A stretch of 64,000 nt of DNA from Asticcacaulis sp. AND118 (GCF_020535245.1 NZ_CP084910.1:1030501-1094500), one strand, 5' to 3'. Shown: positions 1 to 9,158, counted from the stretch's first letter. Program-made: numbers and translations. Notes: generated from the letters alone by a model not told the origin.

Positions 1-1625
1 AGGCGGCCAAAAACTGGATCAAGACCACTTTAGAAAAAGGGGGGGGCGCTCCGTACGCCCTGTGGGACAAGAAGGAGTATAAGCTGCCCGGTGGCGGGCC
101 CTACCATCCGGCGGGCGCGCAGATCTTCATCATGGCCAATGCCCTGCTGCGCAAGCAGTCCTATGGCAATTATCCCGCCGTGGTGAACCTGATGCGCGCC
201 GTCTACGAAGGGCTGCAACTGCCGTTCGACAGCGCCATCAAGGTCGAGAGCCGCTACTTCGTCAACACCCTGCAAACCCCGCAGGCCAAGGCGATGATCC
301 GCACCTTCTTCTTCTCCATGCAGCAACTGGGCAAGGGCTCCGGCCGTCCGGCGGGCGTGCCGAAGACCGACCCCAAGCAGGTGGCCGTGCTCGGCGCGGG
401 CATGATGGGCGCGGGTATCGCCTACGTTTCAGCGCAGGCGGGGATCAAGGTCATCCTGATCGACCGCGATCAGGCCTCCGCCGACAAGGGCAAGGCGCAC
501 TGCGAAGGGCTGGTTAAAAAGGCCGTGTCGCGCGGCAAGCTGACCCCGGAAAAGGCGCAGAGATTGCTGGACCTGATCGTGCCCACGCCGGACTATACGC
601 AGATTGCCGGTTCCGATCTGGTGGTCGAAGCCGTGTTTGAAAACACCGAACTGAAGGAGAAGGTTACCAAGGACGCCGAGGCCCAGCTCTATACGGGCGA
701 TAAGGCCGAAACGGCGATCTTCGGCACCAATACATCGACCATCCCCATCTCGCTGCTGGCCAAGGCCTCGGTCGATGCGTCCAAATTCATCGGCATCCAC
801 TTCTTCTCGCCGGTCGACAAGATGATGCTGGTCGAGATCATCCGCGGCAAGGAGACCTCGGACGAGACGCTGGCCAAGGCGATCGATTACGTGCTGAAGA
901 TCCGCAAGACGCCGATCGTCGTCAACGATGCGCGCTTCTTCTACGCCAACCGCTGCTTCATCCCGTTCACCGCCGAAGGCCTGCACCTGTGGGCCGAAGG
1001 CTATGCCCCGGCCCTGATCGACAATGTCGGTCGCGCCACGGGGATGCCGCGCGGGCCGCTGGAGATGATGGACGACGTGGCGCTTGACCTGCTGGTCAAG
1101 ATCACCTCCGAAACCGCCAAGGCCATGGGCGACGCCTATGTGCCCATCCCCGGCGAAAAGGAGGTGGCGCAGATGGTCGCCGATGGGCGTCTGGGCCGCA
1201 AGAACAACAAGGGCTTCTACGACTATCCGGAAGCCGGCGGCACCAAGACCCTGTGGCCGGGCCTGTCTGAGAAGTTCACCGTCACAGTGGACGACTCGAC
1301 TCCGGAACTGGTCGAGGAAATCCGCAAGCGCCTGCTGTATATTCAGGCAGTGACGGCGGCGCGCTGCTTCGAGGAGGGCGTCATTACCGATCCGCGCGAA
1401 GCCGATGTCGGTTCAATCCTCGGCTGGGGCTTCGCGCCGTGGTCGGGCGGGATCGTCTCGCTGATCGACGCCATCGGAACGGCCAGGTTCGTCGAGGAAC
1501 TGGATGCGCTGGCGGCCAAGCACGGCGACCGCTTCGCTCCGCCGCAACTGTTGCGCGACATGGCCGCGAAGGGCGAGACCTTCTACGGACGCTTCGGCAA
1601 GACCGACGAGGCGAAGGCGGCTTAA
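1..1625 (+). CDS. 3-hydroxyacyl-CoA dehydrogenase / enoyl-CoA hydratase, FadJ/FadB type, 5' end outside window
   Basis: The frame is open from base 3, so the start lies upstream; about 540 codons are visible. The first part matches the tail of an enoyl-CoA hydratase domain. It is followed by an NAD-binding Rossmann motif (GAGMMGAGIAYVSA), then the 3-hydroxyacyl-CoA dehydrogenase core (GTNTSTIPIS, GIHFFSPVDKMMLVEII) and the C-terminal dehydrogenase repeats (GRKNNKGFYDY). Such bifunctional alpha subunits hydrate enoyl-CoA and oxidise 3-hydroxyacyl-CoA in fatty-acid beta-oxidation, working with a FadA/FadI thiolase that is not in the window. FadB and FadJ cannot be told apart from this fragment. 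A terminator-like hairpin follows the stop codon. Confidence 0.93.
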   Translation, partial: AAKNWIKTTLEKGGGAPYALWDKKEYKLPGGGPYHPAGAQIFIMANALLRKQSYGNYPAVVNLMRAVYEGLQLPFDSAIKVESRYFVNTLQTPQAKAMIRTFFFSMQQLGKGSGRPAGVPKTDPKQVAVLGAGMMGAGIAYVSAQAGIKVILIDRDQASADKGKAHCEGLVKKAVSRGKLTPEKAQRLLDLIVPTPDYTQIAGSDLVVEAVFENTELKEKVTKDAEAQLYTGDKAETAIFGTNTSTIPISLLAKASVDASKFIGIHFFSPVDKMMLVEIIRGKETSDETLAKAIDYVLKIRKTPIVVNDARFFYANRCFIPFTAEGLHLWAEGYAPALIDNVGRATGMPRGPLEMMDDVALDLLVKITSETAKAMGDAYVPIPGEKEVAQMVADGRLGRKNNKGFYDYPEAGGTKTLWPGLSEKFTVTVDDSTPELVEEIRKRLLYIQAVTAARCFEEGVITDPREADVGSILGWGFAPWSGGIVSLIDAIGTARFVEELDALAAKHGDRFAPPQLLRDMAAKGETFYGRFGKTDEAKAA

Positions 1626-1646
1626 ACCACCTCAGGCAGAACATTG

Positions 1647-1680
1647 AAAGAGGGGGTCATTTTGGCTCCCTCTTTTGGTT
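1647..1680 (+). terminator. Rho-independent terminator after fadJ-like gene
   Basis: Arms aaagaggg (1647-1654) and ccctcttt (1668-1675) enclose a 13-base loop and run into T-rich sequence. It sits 22 bases after the stop codon. Confidence 0.6.
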
Positions 1681-1693
1681 TGGGTGAGACGCA

Positions 1694-2302
1694 TTGAAAC
1701 ATCTGGTAATTTTTCTGCACGGTGTAGGCTCGTGTGGCGCGGACATGATCGGTCTGGGGCGGCACTGGGCTGAAGTCCTGCCGGATACGGCGTTTGCGGC
1801 ACCTGATGGACCCGATCCTTTCGACATGTATGCGCAGGCCAGCGGACGTCAGTGGTTTTCGGTCAAGAGCGTGACGGTGGAGAACCGTGCGCAACGCCTT
1901 GTCGAGGCGCGTGAGGCCTTCGATGCGACCCTGCGGCACATTATGACAGAACGGGGCATAGATGATCCGGCACGGGTGGCGCTGGTCGGGTTTTCGCAAG
2001 GGTCGATCATGGCGCTGGATGCCGTGGTCAGCGGACGCTGGCCCGTCGCGGCGGTGGTGGCCTATTCCGGGCGGCTGTCTTCGCCGCCGCCGTGGGCCCC
2101 GGCGTCCGTGCCGGTCCTGATCGTGCACGGCGATCAGGACGAGGTGATCCCCTTCTCCGAAAGCCTCGATGCCGCCGAAAAGCTTAAAGCGGCGGGCCTG
2201 AATGTCGACGCGCACATCCTGCCGGGCTTAAGCCACAGCCTCAACGCGCCCGGCTCGCGGCTGGGTTCTGCCTTTCTGGCCCGCCACCTTATCGGTGTTT
2301 AG
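1694..2302 (+). CDS. Alpha/beta-hydrolase, phospholipase/carboxylesterase family (YpfH-like)
   Basis: 202 residues with the layout of small cytoplasmic carboxylesterases: LHGVGSCGADM near the N-terminus (oxyanion hole), the nucleophile elbow GFSQGS, an acid region VLIVHGDQDEVIPF, and a histidine in GLSHSLN. It probably hydrolyses short-chain esters or acyl groups; the substrate cannot be read from sequence. The start is a TTG preceded by a gggtgag Shine-Dalgarno stretch; there is no better upstream ATG. Its stop codon overlaps that of the convergent bolA gene by four bases. Confidence 0.85.
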   Translation: MKHLVIFLHGVGSCGADMIGLGRHWAEVLPDTAFAAPDGPDPFDMYAQASGRQWFSVKSVTVENRAQRLVEAREAFDATLRHIMTERGIDDPARVALVGFSQGSIMALDAVVSGRWPVAAVVAYSGRLSSPPPWAPASVPVLIVHGDQDEVIPFSESLDAAEKLKAAGLNVDAHILPGLSHSLNAPGSRLGSAFLARHLIGV

Positions 2303-2574
2303 CCGTCTTCTTCCGGCGTCAGGGTCTGCATGCTGAGGGCATGAATCGGGCCGGTCAGTTCCTCGCGCAGCGCGGCATTGACTGCCCGCTGGCGCGCCAC
2401 CCGGTTCAGTCCGCGAAAGGCTTCTGAAACGATCACTACGGAAAAGTGACTTTCGCCCCCTTCACGCGCGCCCGAATGCCCTTTATGTTTATCGCTGTCA
2501 TCGTAGACTTCCAGACGCAGCGGGGCGAAGGCCGCCGTAAGTTTGGTCTCGATGCTATCGCGTATTTTACCCAT
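2299..2574 (-). CDS. bolA: BolA family protein
   Basis: 91 residues, the usual BolA length. It carries the fold signature SHFSVVIVSEAFRGLNRVARQRAVNAAL and the ending GPIHALSMQTLTPEE. BolA proteins pair with monothiol glutaredoxins and bind Fe-S clusters, and they influence cell shape and stress responses. It is transcribed divergently from the J-domain gene, an arrangement I recall from Caulobacter-type genomes ahead of cobST. Assignment to a BolA subfamily (BolA, IbaG) was not attempted. Confidence 0.9.
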   Translation of the reverse strand: MGKIRDSIETKLTAAFAPLRLEVYDDSDKHKGHSGAREGGESHFSVVIVSEAFRGLNRVARQRAVNAALREELTGPIHALSMQTLTPEEDG

Positions 2575-2661
2575 AATTTAACCTCAAAAGGGCTTTATTG
2601 AAGCCCATTCGACACCTATATGGTTCGTCCGCGTAAAGTTCAAAGGGTAGCACTCCAAATC

Positions 2662-3330
2662 ATGAGCGAAGGTTACAAGTACAAGCCGAAGTTTGGTCTG
2701 GACATGCGTATTCGCCCGCCCAAGGAGGGTGAGGTGAACGGCAAACGTCTGGAGGACGACGTGCTGTCGCTCAAGCCGGGTCAGATCCGCTGCGAATGGC
2801 CGGAATGCCACCGCGCTGCGACGGCCAAGGCGCCGAAATCGCGCGAAATGATGAACGAATACTATAATTTCTGTCAGGCGCACGCAGGCGAGTACAACAA
2901 GAACTGGAACTTCTTCGCCGGCATGTCCGAGGGCGAGGCCAAGTCGCATCGCGAAGCCACCATGACCGGCGGACGTCCGACCTGGGCCTTCCGCGCTTCG
3001 GCGGCATCGCGTGAAGCCGCGGCTTTCAGCGCCGGTCGCACCCGCGGCGCGGGCATGTACGATCCGCACTCGGTGTTCGGCGCCGGCGCTGCGCCGCGCA
3101 AGCCGGGCGAGGATGCGCCGATCCAGCGTCAGTTCGGCAAGATCGAACGCGGGGCCTATGCCGACCTCGACCTTGAGGTCGGGGCCGAGCCGGAAAAAGT
3201 GCGCGCCGCCTATACCGAACTGCTCAAGCGCTGCCACCCGGATAATAATGGCGGCGACCGCTCGGCCGAGGACAAGCTCCAGCGGGTCATTAAGGCTTAT
3301 AAAGTCCTGAAGAAAATGGGCCTCGCTTGA
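2662..3330 (+). CDS. J-domain (DnaJ-like) molecular chaperone protein
   Basis: About 222 residues from the start chosen here. The last 60 form a J domain: YADLDLEVGAEPEKVRAAYTEL, then the HPD tripeptide in KRCHPDNNGGDRSAEDKLQ. The N-terminal part has CEWPECHRAATAKAP and a later CQAH, suggesting a small metal-binding region. The HPD loop should stimulate a DnaK-type ATPase. An in-frame ATG at 2620 is possible, but it has no ribosome site and lies in the divergent bolA promoter area; the ATG at 2662 has an aaaggg element upstream. J domains at the C-terminus are typical of the alphaproteobacterial protein found beside cobS. Confidence 0.88.
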   Translation: MSEGYKYKPKFGLDMRIRPPKEGEVNGKRLEDDVLSLKPGQIRCEWPECHRAATAKAPKSREMMNEYYNFCQAHAGEYNKNWNFFAGMSEGEAKSHREATMTGGRPTWAFRASAASREAAAFSAGRTRGAGMYDPHSVFGAGAAPRKPGEDAPIQRQFGKIERGAYADLDLEVGAEPEKVRAAYTELLKRCHPDNNGGDRSAEDKLQRVIKAYKVLKKMGLA

Positions 3331-3373
3331 GTGCGGAGGGGACCCGCTGATTAAGAGTCAGCTGTTCTGCCAT

Positions 3374-3469
3374 CCCCCTCATCCGGCGCTTCGCGCCACC
3401 TTCTCCCTCGAGGGAGAAGGAAATGAACAACCCCCTCTCCCTTGAGGGAGAGGGCTGGGGTGAGGGGGC
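3374..3469. repeat. Composite palindromic repeat, copy 1 (CCCTCTCCC family)
   Basis: Two inverted units: one with ttctccctcgagggagaa and one with ccctctcccttgagggagag followed by ctggggtgagggggc. The last part abuts the start codon of the next gene and supplies its purine-rich ribosome site. Copies occur near 5042, 7025 and 40621. Confidence 0.85.
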
Positions 3470-3473
3470 AACC

Positions 3474-3923
3474 ATGTCAGCCATAAAAACCGGTGGATGC
3501 CAGTGCGGCGCAGTCCGTTTCTGCGTCGAAGGCGAACTGGGGCACGCCTCCATCTGTCACTGCCGCATGTGCCAGAAGGCCTATGGCAATGTTTTTGCCC
3601 CGCTGGTCAGCGTACGTGAAGCCACGCTCACCTGGACAAAAGCCGAACCCAAGCGCTTCCAAAGCTCCAACCTCGTCCAGCGCGGCTTCTGCCCCGATTG
3701 CGGCACGCCCCTGACCTACGAAGCGCCGGATGGCGTGGCCGTGTCCATCGCCGCCTTTGACGATCCGAGCGATATTGCGCCGGTCATTCAGTTCGGCACC
3801 GAGGGCAAGTTACCGTGGGTCGATGGCCTGCACACCCTGCCGGAGCGCACGACTTTGGAAGACATCGACGCCGCGCCCTTCCTCGACAAGCTGATCAGCT
3901 ATCAGCATCCGGACCATGATTAG
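3474..3923 (+). CDS. GFA family protein (glutathione-dependent formaldehyde-activating enzyme / CENP-V fold)
   Basis: 149 residues. Zinc-binding cysteines match the family: GGCQCGAVRF at the N-terminus, ICHCRMCQKAYG, and GFCPDCGTPLTYE. Family members bind one or two zinc ions; some were reported to speed up adduct formation between formaldehyde and glutathione, but most have unknown substrates. An upstream ATG at 3423 would run the protein through the repeat element, so the ATG at 3474 is preferred; gaggggg of the repeat lies five bases before it. The gene and repeat appear to separate the J-domain gene from cobS. Confidence 0.87.
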   Translation: MSAIKTGGCQCGAVRFCVEGELGHASICHCRMCQKAYGNVFAPLVSVREATLTWTKAEPKRFQSSNLVQRGFCPDCGTPLTYEAPDGVAVSIAAFDDPSDIAPVIQFGTEGKLPWVDGLHTLPERTTLEDIDAAPFLDKLISYQHPDHD

Positions 3924-3990
3924 ACTGCCGCAAAAAAATCCGTTTCCGGCGTGTTTTAGGGTTGAGTCTTGAGGCCTTAGGTCTTAGCTG

Positions 3991-4026
3991 AAAAACGCAT
4001 CCGTCCGACCGTCCGAAAGCGTTTTT
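3991..4026 (+). promoter_or_regulatory. Hairpin directly before cobS
   Basis: Arms aaaaacgc (3991-3998) and gcgttttt (4019-4026) end three bases before the cobS ATG. The second arm plus T-run could be a terminator for the upstream gene or could hide the cobS ribosome site. No strong Shine-Dalgarno is seen for cobS. Confidence 0.45.
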
Positions 4027-4029
4027 GCC

Positions 4030-5037
4030 ATGTCCGTCATCACCTCCGAAACCCTGACCGATCCGCTTTTGGGCCTGAAGCCCGACAAGAAGGTCTCCCT
4101 GCGCGAGGTGTTCGGCATCGACTCCGACATGATGGTCCCGGCCTTTTCGACGCGTGACGAGCACGTGCCGGAAATCGACGACACCTACCGCTTCGATCCT
4201 CAGACCACCATCGCCCTCTGCGCGGGCTTTGCCTATGACCGCCGCGTTATGGTGCAGGGGTTCCACGGCACGGGTAAGTCGACCCACATCGAGCAGATCG
4301 CGGCGCGCCTGAACTGGCCGCTGGTGCGCGTCAACCTCGACAGCCACGTGTCGCGGATTGACCTGATCGGCAAGGACGCCATCGTGCTCAAGGACGGTCA
4401 GCAGGTTACCGAGTTCAAGGAAGGCATCCTGCCGTGGGCTTTGCAAAGGCCCGTGGCGCTGGTTTTCGACGAATACGACGCCGGGCGTCCGGACGTGATG
4501 TTCGTCATCCAGCGCGTGCTTGAGGCGCAGGGCCGCCTGACCCTGCTGGATCAGAACAAGGTCATCCGCCCCAACAAGTTTTTCCGTCTGTTCGCCACGA
4601 CCAACACTATCGGTTTGGGCGACACGACGGGTCTTTATCATGGCACGCAGCAGATCAATCAGGGGCAGATGGACCGCTGGTCGATCGTCACGACGCTCAA
4701 CTATCTCAGCCACGAGGCCGAGGTCGAGATCGTGCTGGCCAAGCTGCCGGAGTTCGACACGGCGGAGCGCAGGGGCCTGATCGATGCCATGGTGCGCGTC
4801 GCCGACCTGACGCGCTCGGCCTTTGCCAATGGCGACATCTCGACCGTCATGTCGCCGCGGACCGTCATCACCTGGGCGCAGAACACGCTGATCTTCGGCA
4901 ATGATCCGGAGGTGGCCTTCCGCCTGACCTTCCTCAACAAGTGCGATGAGCTGGAGCGCCCGACGCTGGCGGAATTCTATCAGCGCAGCTTTGGCGCGGA
5001 TGTGAAGGAAAGCGCCCTCAAGGTGAAGGTGATCTGA
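4030..5037 (+). CDS. cobS: Aerobic cobaltochelatase subunit CobS (AAA+ ATPase)
   Basis: 335 residues, standard CobS length. Walker [10 protein letters not shown] at residues 77-85 and Walker B VALVFDE at 142-148; the sensor region [19 protein letters not shown] and MDRWSIV are characteristic of CobS. CobS forms hexameric rings with CobT and, with CobN, inserts cobalt into hydrogenobyrinate a,c-diamide using ATP in aerobic cobalamin synthesis. CobN is not in this window, and cobST apart from other cob genes is common in Alphaproteobacteria. The next gene is cobT, separated by a palindromic repeat. Confidence 0.95.
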   Translation: MSVITSETLTDPLLGLKPDKKVSLREVFGIDSDMMVPAFSTRDEHVPEIDDTYRFDPQTTIALCAGFAYDRRVMVQGFHGTGKSTHIEQIAARLNWPLVRVNLDSHVSRIDLIGKDAIVLKDGQQVTEFKEGILPWALQRPVALVFDEYDAGRPDVMFVIQRVLEAQGRLTLLDQNKVIRPNKFFRLFATTNTIGLGDTTGLYHGTQQINQGQMDRWSIVTTLNYLSHEAEVEIVLAKLPEFDTAERRGLIDAMVRVADLTRSAFANGDISTVMSPRTVITWAQNTLIFGNDPEVAFRLTFLNKCDELERPTLAEFYQRSFGADVKESALKVKVI

Positions 5038-5041
5038 TAAT

Positions 5042-5145
5042 CCCCTCTCCCTTGAGGGAGAGGGTGGTCCAAAGGACCGGGTGAGGGGGCGGCTGGTGTC
5101 TGTAAGTCCCCCTCACCCCGGCCCTCTCCCTCAAGGGAGAGGGGG
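5042..5145. repeat. Composite palindromic repeat, copy 2 (CCCTCTCCC family), between cobS and cobT
   Basis: Unit one is ccctctcccttgagggagag followed by gtgagggggc; unit two is its inverted form, cccctcaccccggccctctc followed by cctcaagggagaggggg. The element fills nearly all of the cobS-cobT gap and ends about 11 bases before the cobT start. Confidence 0.88.
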
Positions 5146-5156
5146 AAGTAGGGAAT

Positions 5157-7019
5157 ATGGCCAAGCCCGTTACCGTTCTGTCCGATCCGTTTCGCAAGGC
5201 GCTGATCCATTCGACGCGCGCCCTGGCGGAAGATCCCGAACTCGAAGTCGTTTTCGGGCCGGATGGTCCGCGTCTGGACGGCAACAAACTCGTTCTGCCC
5301 AATCCGCCGCGCGACCTCAATGCGCGCCTGTCGGCCAATGTGCGCGGACAGGCCGACCGGCTGGCGCTGAAGGTCGCTCACCACGATTCCGGTGTTCACG
5401 TCCGCGCCCGGCCCATCGATACGGCCAGCGCCGAAGCCTTCGACGTGCTGGAAGAGGCCCGCCTTGAAGCCATCGGCGCCAACGCTTTGGGTGGGGTGCG
5501 CAAGAACCTGCGTGCCGCGCTGGAGGCTGATCTCGACCGCAGCGGTCTGGGGCGCAAGGAAGAAAAGTCGGAACTGAATCTGGCCGACATTCTCGGCCTG
5601 ATCGCGCGCGAAATCATGACGGGCGATCCCGTGCCGCAGGAGGCGCAGCGCGTCGTCAACCTGCTGCGCGGCGAGATCGAGCAGAAGACCGGTCAGAGCC
5701 TGAACGAGCTTGCTGACCTTATCGGCGACCAGAAGGCGTTTACGCAGAAGGCGCGCGAAGTGCTGCGCGCGCTGGACCTGACCGACGATTCGCAGGACGC
5801 CAAGGAAGAAGAAAAGAACGACGAGGGCGAGGACGAACAGTCCGAAGGCAACGACCCGTCGGCCGAGGCCGAAGAGGACGCCGAGGATCAGGACGACTCC
5901 CGGCCGCAGCAGGAAGAAGAACCGACCGGCGGTGACGATCAGTCCCAGACCGGCGACGAGGACTTCACCCAGATGTCGGGGGATCCGCAGTCGCTGGCCG
6001 AAGGCTCCGCCGACGAAGTGGTCGATGGCGAGGCCGCCGAGGCCAGCCAGATGCAGACCCCCAATGCGGCTGGCGAGCGCAAGGATTACGACATCTATAC
6101 CAAGGCCTTCGACGAGGTCATCAACGCCGAAGACCTGTGCGACCCCGAAGAGCTGGAGCGCCTGCGCGGCTTCCTCAATCAGCAACTGGCCAACCTGTCG
6201 AACGTCGTGGCGCGGCTGGCCAATCGTCTGCAACGCCGCCTGATGGCGCAGCAGTCGCGGTCGTGGAATTTCGACCTCGAAGAAGGCGTGCTCGATGCGG
6301 CCAAGCTGACGCGGGTGATCATCGACCCCAGCGCGCCGCTGTCGTTCAAGCAGGAAAAGGACACCGAGTTCCGCGACACGGTGGTGACCTTGCTGCTCGA
6401 CAATTCCGGCTCGATGCGCGGGCGGCCGATCATGGTCGCGGCCATCTGCGCCGACGTGCTGGCGCGGACGCTGGAACGCTGCGGCGTGAAGGTCGAGATT
6501 CTCGGCTTCACCACCAAGGCGTGGAAGGGCGGCCAGTCGCGCGAACAGTGGGTGAGGAACGGCAAGCCCGCTGCACCCGGCCGTCTCAACGATCTGCGCC
6601 ACATCATCTACAAGGCCGCCGACAATCCCTGGCGTCGCGCCAACAAGAATCTCGGCCTGATGATGCGCGAGGGGCTGCTGAAGGAAAATATCGACGGCGA
6701 AGCCCTGCAGTGGGCCTATTCACGCCTGCTGGGGCGGCCTGAGTCGCGCCGTATCCTGATGGTCATCTCCGATGGCGCGCCGGTCGACGATTCGACCCTG
6801 AGCGTCAATTCGGGTCACTATCTCGAAAACCACCTGCGCAAGGTCATCGCCGACATCGAAGGCGCAGGTCGTGTCGAACTGGCGGCCATCGGCATCGGCC
6901 ACGACGTGACGCGCTATTATCGCCGCGCCATGACGCTGATTGACGTTGAGCAACTGGGCGGCGCACTGATCGAGAAGCTGGCCGAACTGTTCGATGAGAA
7001 AACCGTCGCGCGGCGGTGA
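5157..7019 (+). CDS. cobT: Aerobic cobaltochelatase subunit CobT (VWA domain)
   Basis: 620 residues. The N-terminal half is a helical domain. Residues about 210-300 are very acidic (runs of E and D), the linker typical of CobT. The C-terminal part is a von Willebrand A domain with the MIDAS motif DNSGSM (Asp about 415) and [12 protein letters not shown]. The acidic linker and MIDAS couple CobS ATPase movement to the CobN chelatase, much like ChlD/BchD in magnesium chelatase. The ATG at 5157 follows the repeat and a taggga stretch. The gene is codirectional with cobS and likely cotranscribed. Confidence 0.95.
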   Translation: MAKPVTVLSDPFRKALIHSTRALAEDPELEVVFGPDGPRLDGNKLVLPNPPRDLNARLSANVRGQADRLALKVAHHDSGVHVRARPIDTASAEAFDVLEEARLEAIGANALGGVRKNLRAALEADLDRSGLGRKEEKSELNLADILGLIAREIMTGDPVPQEAQRVVNLLRGEIEQKTGQSLNELADLIGDQKAFTQKAREVLRALDLTDDSQDAKEEEKNDEGEDEQSEGNDPSAEAEEDAEDQDDSRPQQEEEPTGGDDQSQTGDEDFTQMSGDPQSLAEGSADEVVDGEAAEASQMQTPNAAGERKDYDIYTKAFDEVINAEDLCDPEELERLRGFLNQQLANLSNVVARLANRLQRRLMAQQSRSWNFDLEEGVLDAAKLTRVIIDPSAPLSFKQEKDTEFRDTVVTLLLDNSGSMRGRPIMVAAICADVLARTLERCGVKVEILGFTTKAWKGGQSREQWVRNGKPAAPGRLNDLRHIIYKAADNPWRRANKNLGLMMREGLLKENIDGEALQWAYSRLLGRPESRRILMVISDGAPVDDSTLSVNSGHYLENHLRKVIADIEGAGRVELAAIGIGHDVTRYYRRAMTLIDVEQLGGALIEKLAELFDEKTVARR

Positions 7020-7024
7020 TACGA

Positions 7025-7140
7025 TTCTCCTTGCCCCTTTGGGGAGAAGGTGGTTCTGGCGTTAGCCGGAACCGGATGAGCGGCTGTTTTACCTCAATGC
7101 CCCTCACTCCAGCCCTCTCCCTGTAAACGGGGAGAGGGGG
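7025..7140. repeat. Composite palindromic repeat, copy 3 (divergent), after cobT
   Basis: The first half (ttctccttgcccctttgggg, then agaaggtgg) has diverged. The second half keeps cccctcactccagccctctc and ggggagaggggg. It fills the gap between cobT and the next gene, whose own acggag ribosome site lies just beyond it. Confidence 0.75.
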
Positions 7141-7155
7141 TTAGACGGAGTTTTC

Positions 7156-8115
7156 ATGCGAGTTGCGCTTCTCTTATCCACCTTGCTGGCCACCACGGCC
7201 TTTGCCGAGCCTGTGCCCTATCAGGGCGGGACGCGCGTGACCTTCACGCCGCTGCCGGAGGTGGCCGATGCACCGGCGCAAAAGGTCCGTTATGCCGGCG
7301 GTTATGTGGTCAAGGGGGAAGGCACATCTTGGCTGATCGGTCTGAGCGATCTGGTCGTCACGCCCGGTAAGGACGGCGTCATGATCGACGCCATCGGCGA
7401 TTTCGGCAGCCGGGCGCGTTTCACCCTGCCGGTGCGCGGTCATCGAGGGCCGCTCGACATCGACCTGCTGCGCGACGCGGACAATAAGCCCTTCGGCAAC
7501 AAGTCGCTGTCCGACGCCGAAGACATGGCCGTCGATCCCCGCGACGGCAACGTCTATGTCTCGTTCGAGGGCAAGACGCGGGTGATGCGCTATGGCCCCG
7601 GCATGACCGGGCCGGGCGAGCCACTGCCGCTGACGGGCCTGCCCGTCCTGCCCGGCAATGAAGGGCTGGAAGCCGCCACGGTGCACTATTCGACCAAAGG
7701 GGAGGCATCGCTGATGGCATCTTTGATTCTGGGGGCCGAGGTCGGCGGCTTCTGGAAGTGTCCGCTCGATACCTATAAATGCGAAAGCCTTGTTGGGCCG
7801 ACCACGCCGGGCTTCGGTTACAAGCTGGTGTCGCTGGCGCCGCTCGACCCGGCAAAGCCCGATGAGATGCTGGCCCTCTATCGCTTCTATCTGCCGGTGG
7901 TGGGCGCGCGCAGCGTCCTGCGCATCGTGCGGCTGGAGGGTAACCGACTGAAGCTGGTGGATACCCTTCTCAAAATCGAGCCGCCCCTGCCCATCGGCAA
8001 TTACGAAGGCGTGTCGGCGGTAAAGACGCGCGACGGCTATCGTCTGTACCTGATCAGCGATCCGATCGGGCCGGGTAATCCGACCCACCTTGTGATGTTC
8101 GACTACAAACCCTGA
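7156..8115 (+). CDS. Secreted esterase-like activity of phytase family protein
   Basis: 319 residues. A signal peptide (MRVALLLSTLLATTAFA, cut probably after AFA) is followed by a beta-propeller-like sequence: GTSWLIGLSDLVVTPGKDGV, DAEDMAVDPRDGNVYVSFEG, GNEGLEAATV, YEGVSAVKTRDGYRLYLISD. This pattern fits the domain described as esterase-like activity of phytase (PF13449), found in periplasmic or exported proteins of unknown substrate. The ATG at 7156 has acggag six bases upstream. A gene of this kind follows cobT in related genomes as I recall, without known link to cobalamin. Confidence 0.8.
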   Translation: MRVALLLSTLLATTAFAEPVPYQGGTRVTFTPLPEVADAPAQKVRYAGGYVVKGEGTSWLIGLSDLVVTPGKDGVMIDAIGDFGSRARFTLPVRGHRGPLDIDLLRDADNKPFGNKSLSDAEDMAVDPRDGNVYVSFEGKTRVMRYGPGMTGPGEPLPLTGLPVLPGNEGLEAATVHYSTKGEASLMASLILGAEVGGFWKCPLDTYKCESLVGPTTPGFGYKLVSLAPLDPAKPDEMLALYRFYLPVVGARSVLRIVRLEGNRLKLVDTLLKIEPPLPIGNYEGVSAVKTRDGYRLYLISDPIGPGNPTHLVMFDYKP

Positions 8116-8145
8116 TGCTGGCGGTCCTGGCCCCGGCGACCGCAG

Positions 8146-8349
8146 CGGCTGGGCGTGGCCGAACACCGTCTGCGCCGGGTGATCCACGCCGGGGAGGGCG
8201 AGGACCATTTCAGCCGCTATCTTAATCGCGGGCGCATCGAGGCGTAGGCCAGCATCCTCGAACTGGCGCTGGCCGTGGGTTATAATTCGTTGTCGGCCTT
8301 CAACCGGGCGTTCAAGGCGTCGGAGGGCGGGACGCCCAGCGGCCAGTAG
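8146..8349 (+). pseudogene. Remnant of an AraC-type DNA-binding domain
   Basis: Reading on after the stop of the preceding gene in the same frame gives RLGVAEHRLRRVIHAGEG, then DHFSRYLNRGRIEA, a stop codon at 8245, ASILELALAVGYNSLSAFNR and AFKASEGGTPSGQ before a second stop at 8347. These are the two helix-turn-helix motifs of AraC regulators (compare the family pattern IA..VGF.S...FNRAFK...G.TP). The residues that normally join the two halves are missing, as is the whole N-terminal sensor part. It is therefore a truncated, stop-containing fossil. Confidence 0.8.
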
Positions 8350-8459
8350 GCATTGCCCAGCAGCGTGCCGGCGGCGACCGATAGCAGCGCCGCGGTAAGG
8401 CTGGTCATGCGGAACGCGTGTTCGGCAGGGCTCAGCCACCGACGCCAATGCAGCGGCAT
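8280..8459 (-). pseudogene. Truncated small membrane protein gene facing the AraC remnant
   Basis: A 59-codon frame on the minus strand with a strong ribosome site (aaggag, six bases before ATG). Residues about 18-40 (MTSLTAALLSVAAGTLLGNA) form one membrane segment. The last third (about residues 38-59) is simply the antisense of the AraC remnant, so the original protein seems to have lost its C-terminus where the two fragments were joined, near 8345. It may still be translated as a short membrane peptide. I do not recognise the parent family. Confidence 0.45.
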
Positions 8460-8570
8460 GAAGGGCTCCTTAGAATGGGAGCCTTTGCGTGCCGCTTTCT
8501 GAGTATGGCGGCTGCGCGATTTCAGAAATCGGTCAGTCCCGGATGTGTTTCGCTCGCCTGTTCAGGCAAC

Positions 8571-8598
8571 AAAAAACCCCGAAGCCTGAGCTTCGGGG
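8571..8598 (-). terminator. Rho-independent terminator of rpmB
   Basis: On the minus strand the stem ccccgaag / cttcgggg (8577-8584 with 8591-8598) is followed by six T (8571-8576). It lies about 30 bases after the rpmB stop. Confidence 0.85.
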
Positions 8599-8630
8599 GT
8601 CTTCGCGTGTTCGGTATAAAACCGTAAAAT

Positions 8631-8927
8631 TTAGGCAGCGGCCTTTTCAGCCAGCTTCGCCTTGATCTGCTTCTTCAGGCGACGGGCGCGCAAGCTAAGC
8701 TCTGTATCGTCGGCCTTGACGAGGAAGGCGTCGAGGCCGCCCTTGAAGTCCAGCGTGCGCAGGGCCGCGTTGGAGATCTTCAGACGGAACGACTGGTTCA
8801 GGGCTTCGGACTGAAGCGCGGTTTCACGAAGCGAGGGCAGGAAGCGACGCTTCGTCTTGATGTTTGAGTGGCTCACGGAGTGACCGACCATCGGGCCGAC
8901 ACCGGTGAGTTCGCAACGACGCGACAT
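8631..8927 (-). CDS. rpmB: 50S ribosomal protein L28
   Basis: 98 residues starting [20 protein letters not shown], with [12 protein letters not shown] and the long basic tail [19 protein letters not shown] usual in alphaproteobacterial L28. It is a component of the large ribosomal subunit. The frame is open further upstream, but the ATG at 8927 has aaggtgg seven bases before it and fits the family start. A terminator follows the stop. Confidence 0.97.
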   Translation of the reverse strand: MSRRCELTGVGPMVGHSVSHSNIKTKRRFLPSLRETALQSEALNQSFRLKISNAALRTLDFKGGLDAFLVKADDTELSLRARRLKKQIKAKLAEKAAA

Positions 8928-9158
8928 GATATCCACCTTCGTTAGAACTAAATGACGAGCGCGCCACAGTCGGACTGCGGCGCAAGAGGCGCGTTCTATA
9001 GGCAAAGCGGGCGGAAGCGTCAAGCGGAAAAACCCCGTATCGGGAGGGATTCATGCGCCCGTCGAAACAGGCCCTCTAACGATCCGCAGTGACTCTTTAC
9101 GGCGTGAGGAGGAAACCTCGACGCGCGGCGGCGGGCCGTACATAACATCGAGGATACC

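Noticed and set aside
5081-5467. Frames starting inside the CCCTCTCCC repeats (peptides with [10 protein letters not shown] or PSPLRERGP)
   Set aside because: These peptides are translations of the repeat element and recur at each copy; they are not genes.
9051-9158. Possible extracytoplasmic-sigma (EcfG-type) promoter before katE
   Set aside because: A ggaaac element exists, but the matching cgtt at the right distance is not convincing.
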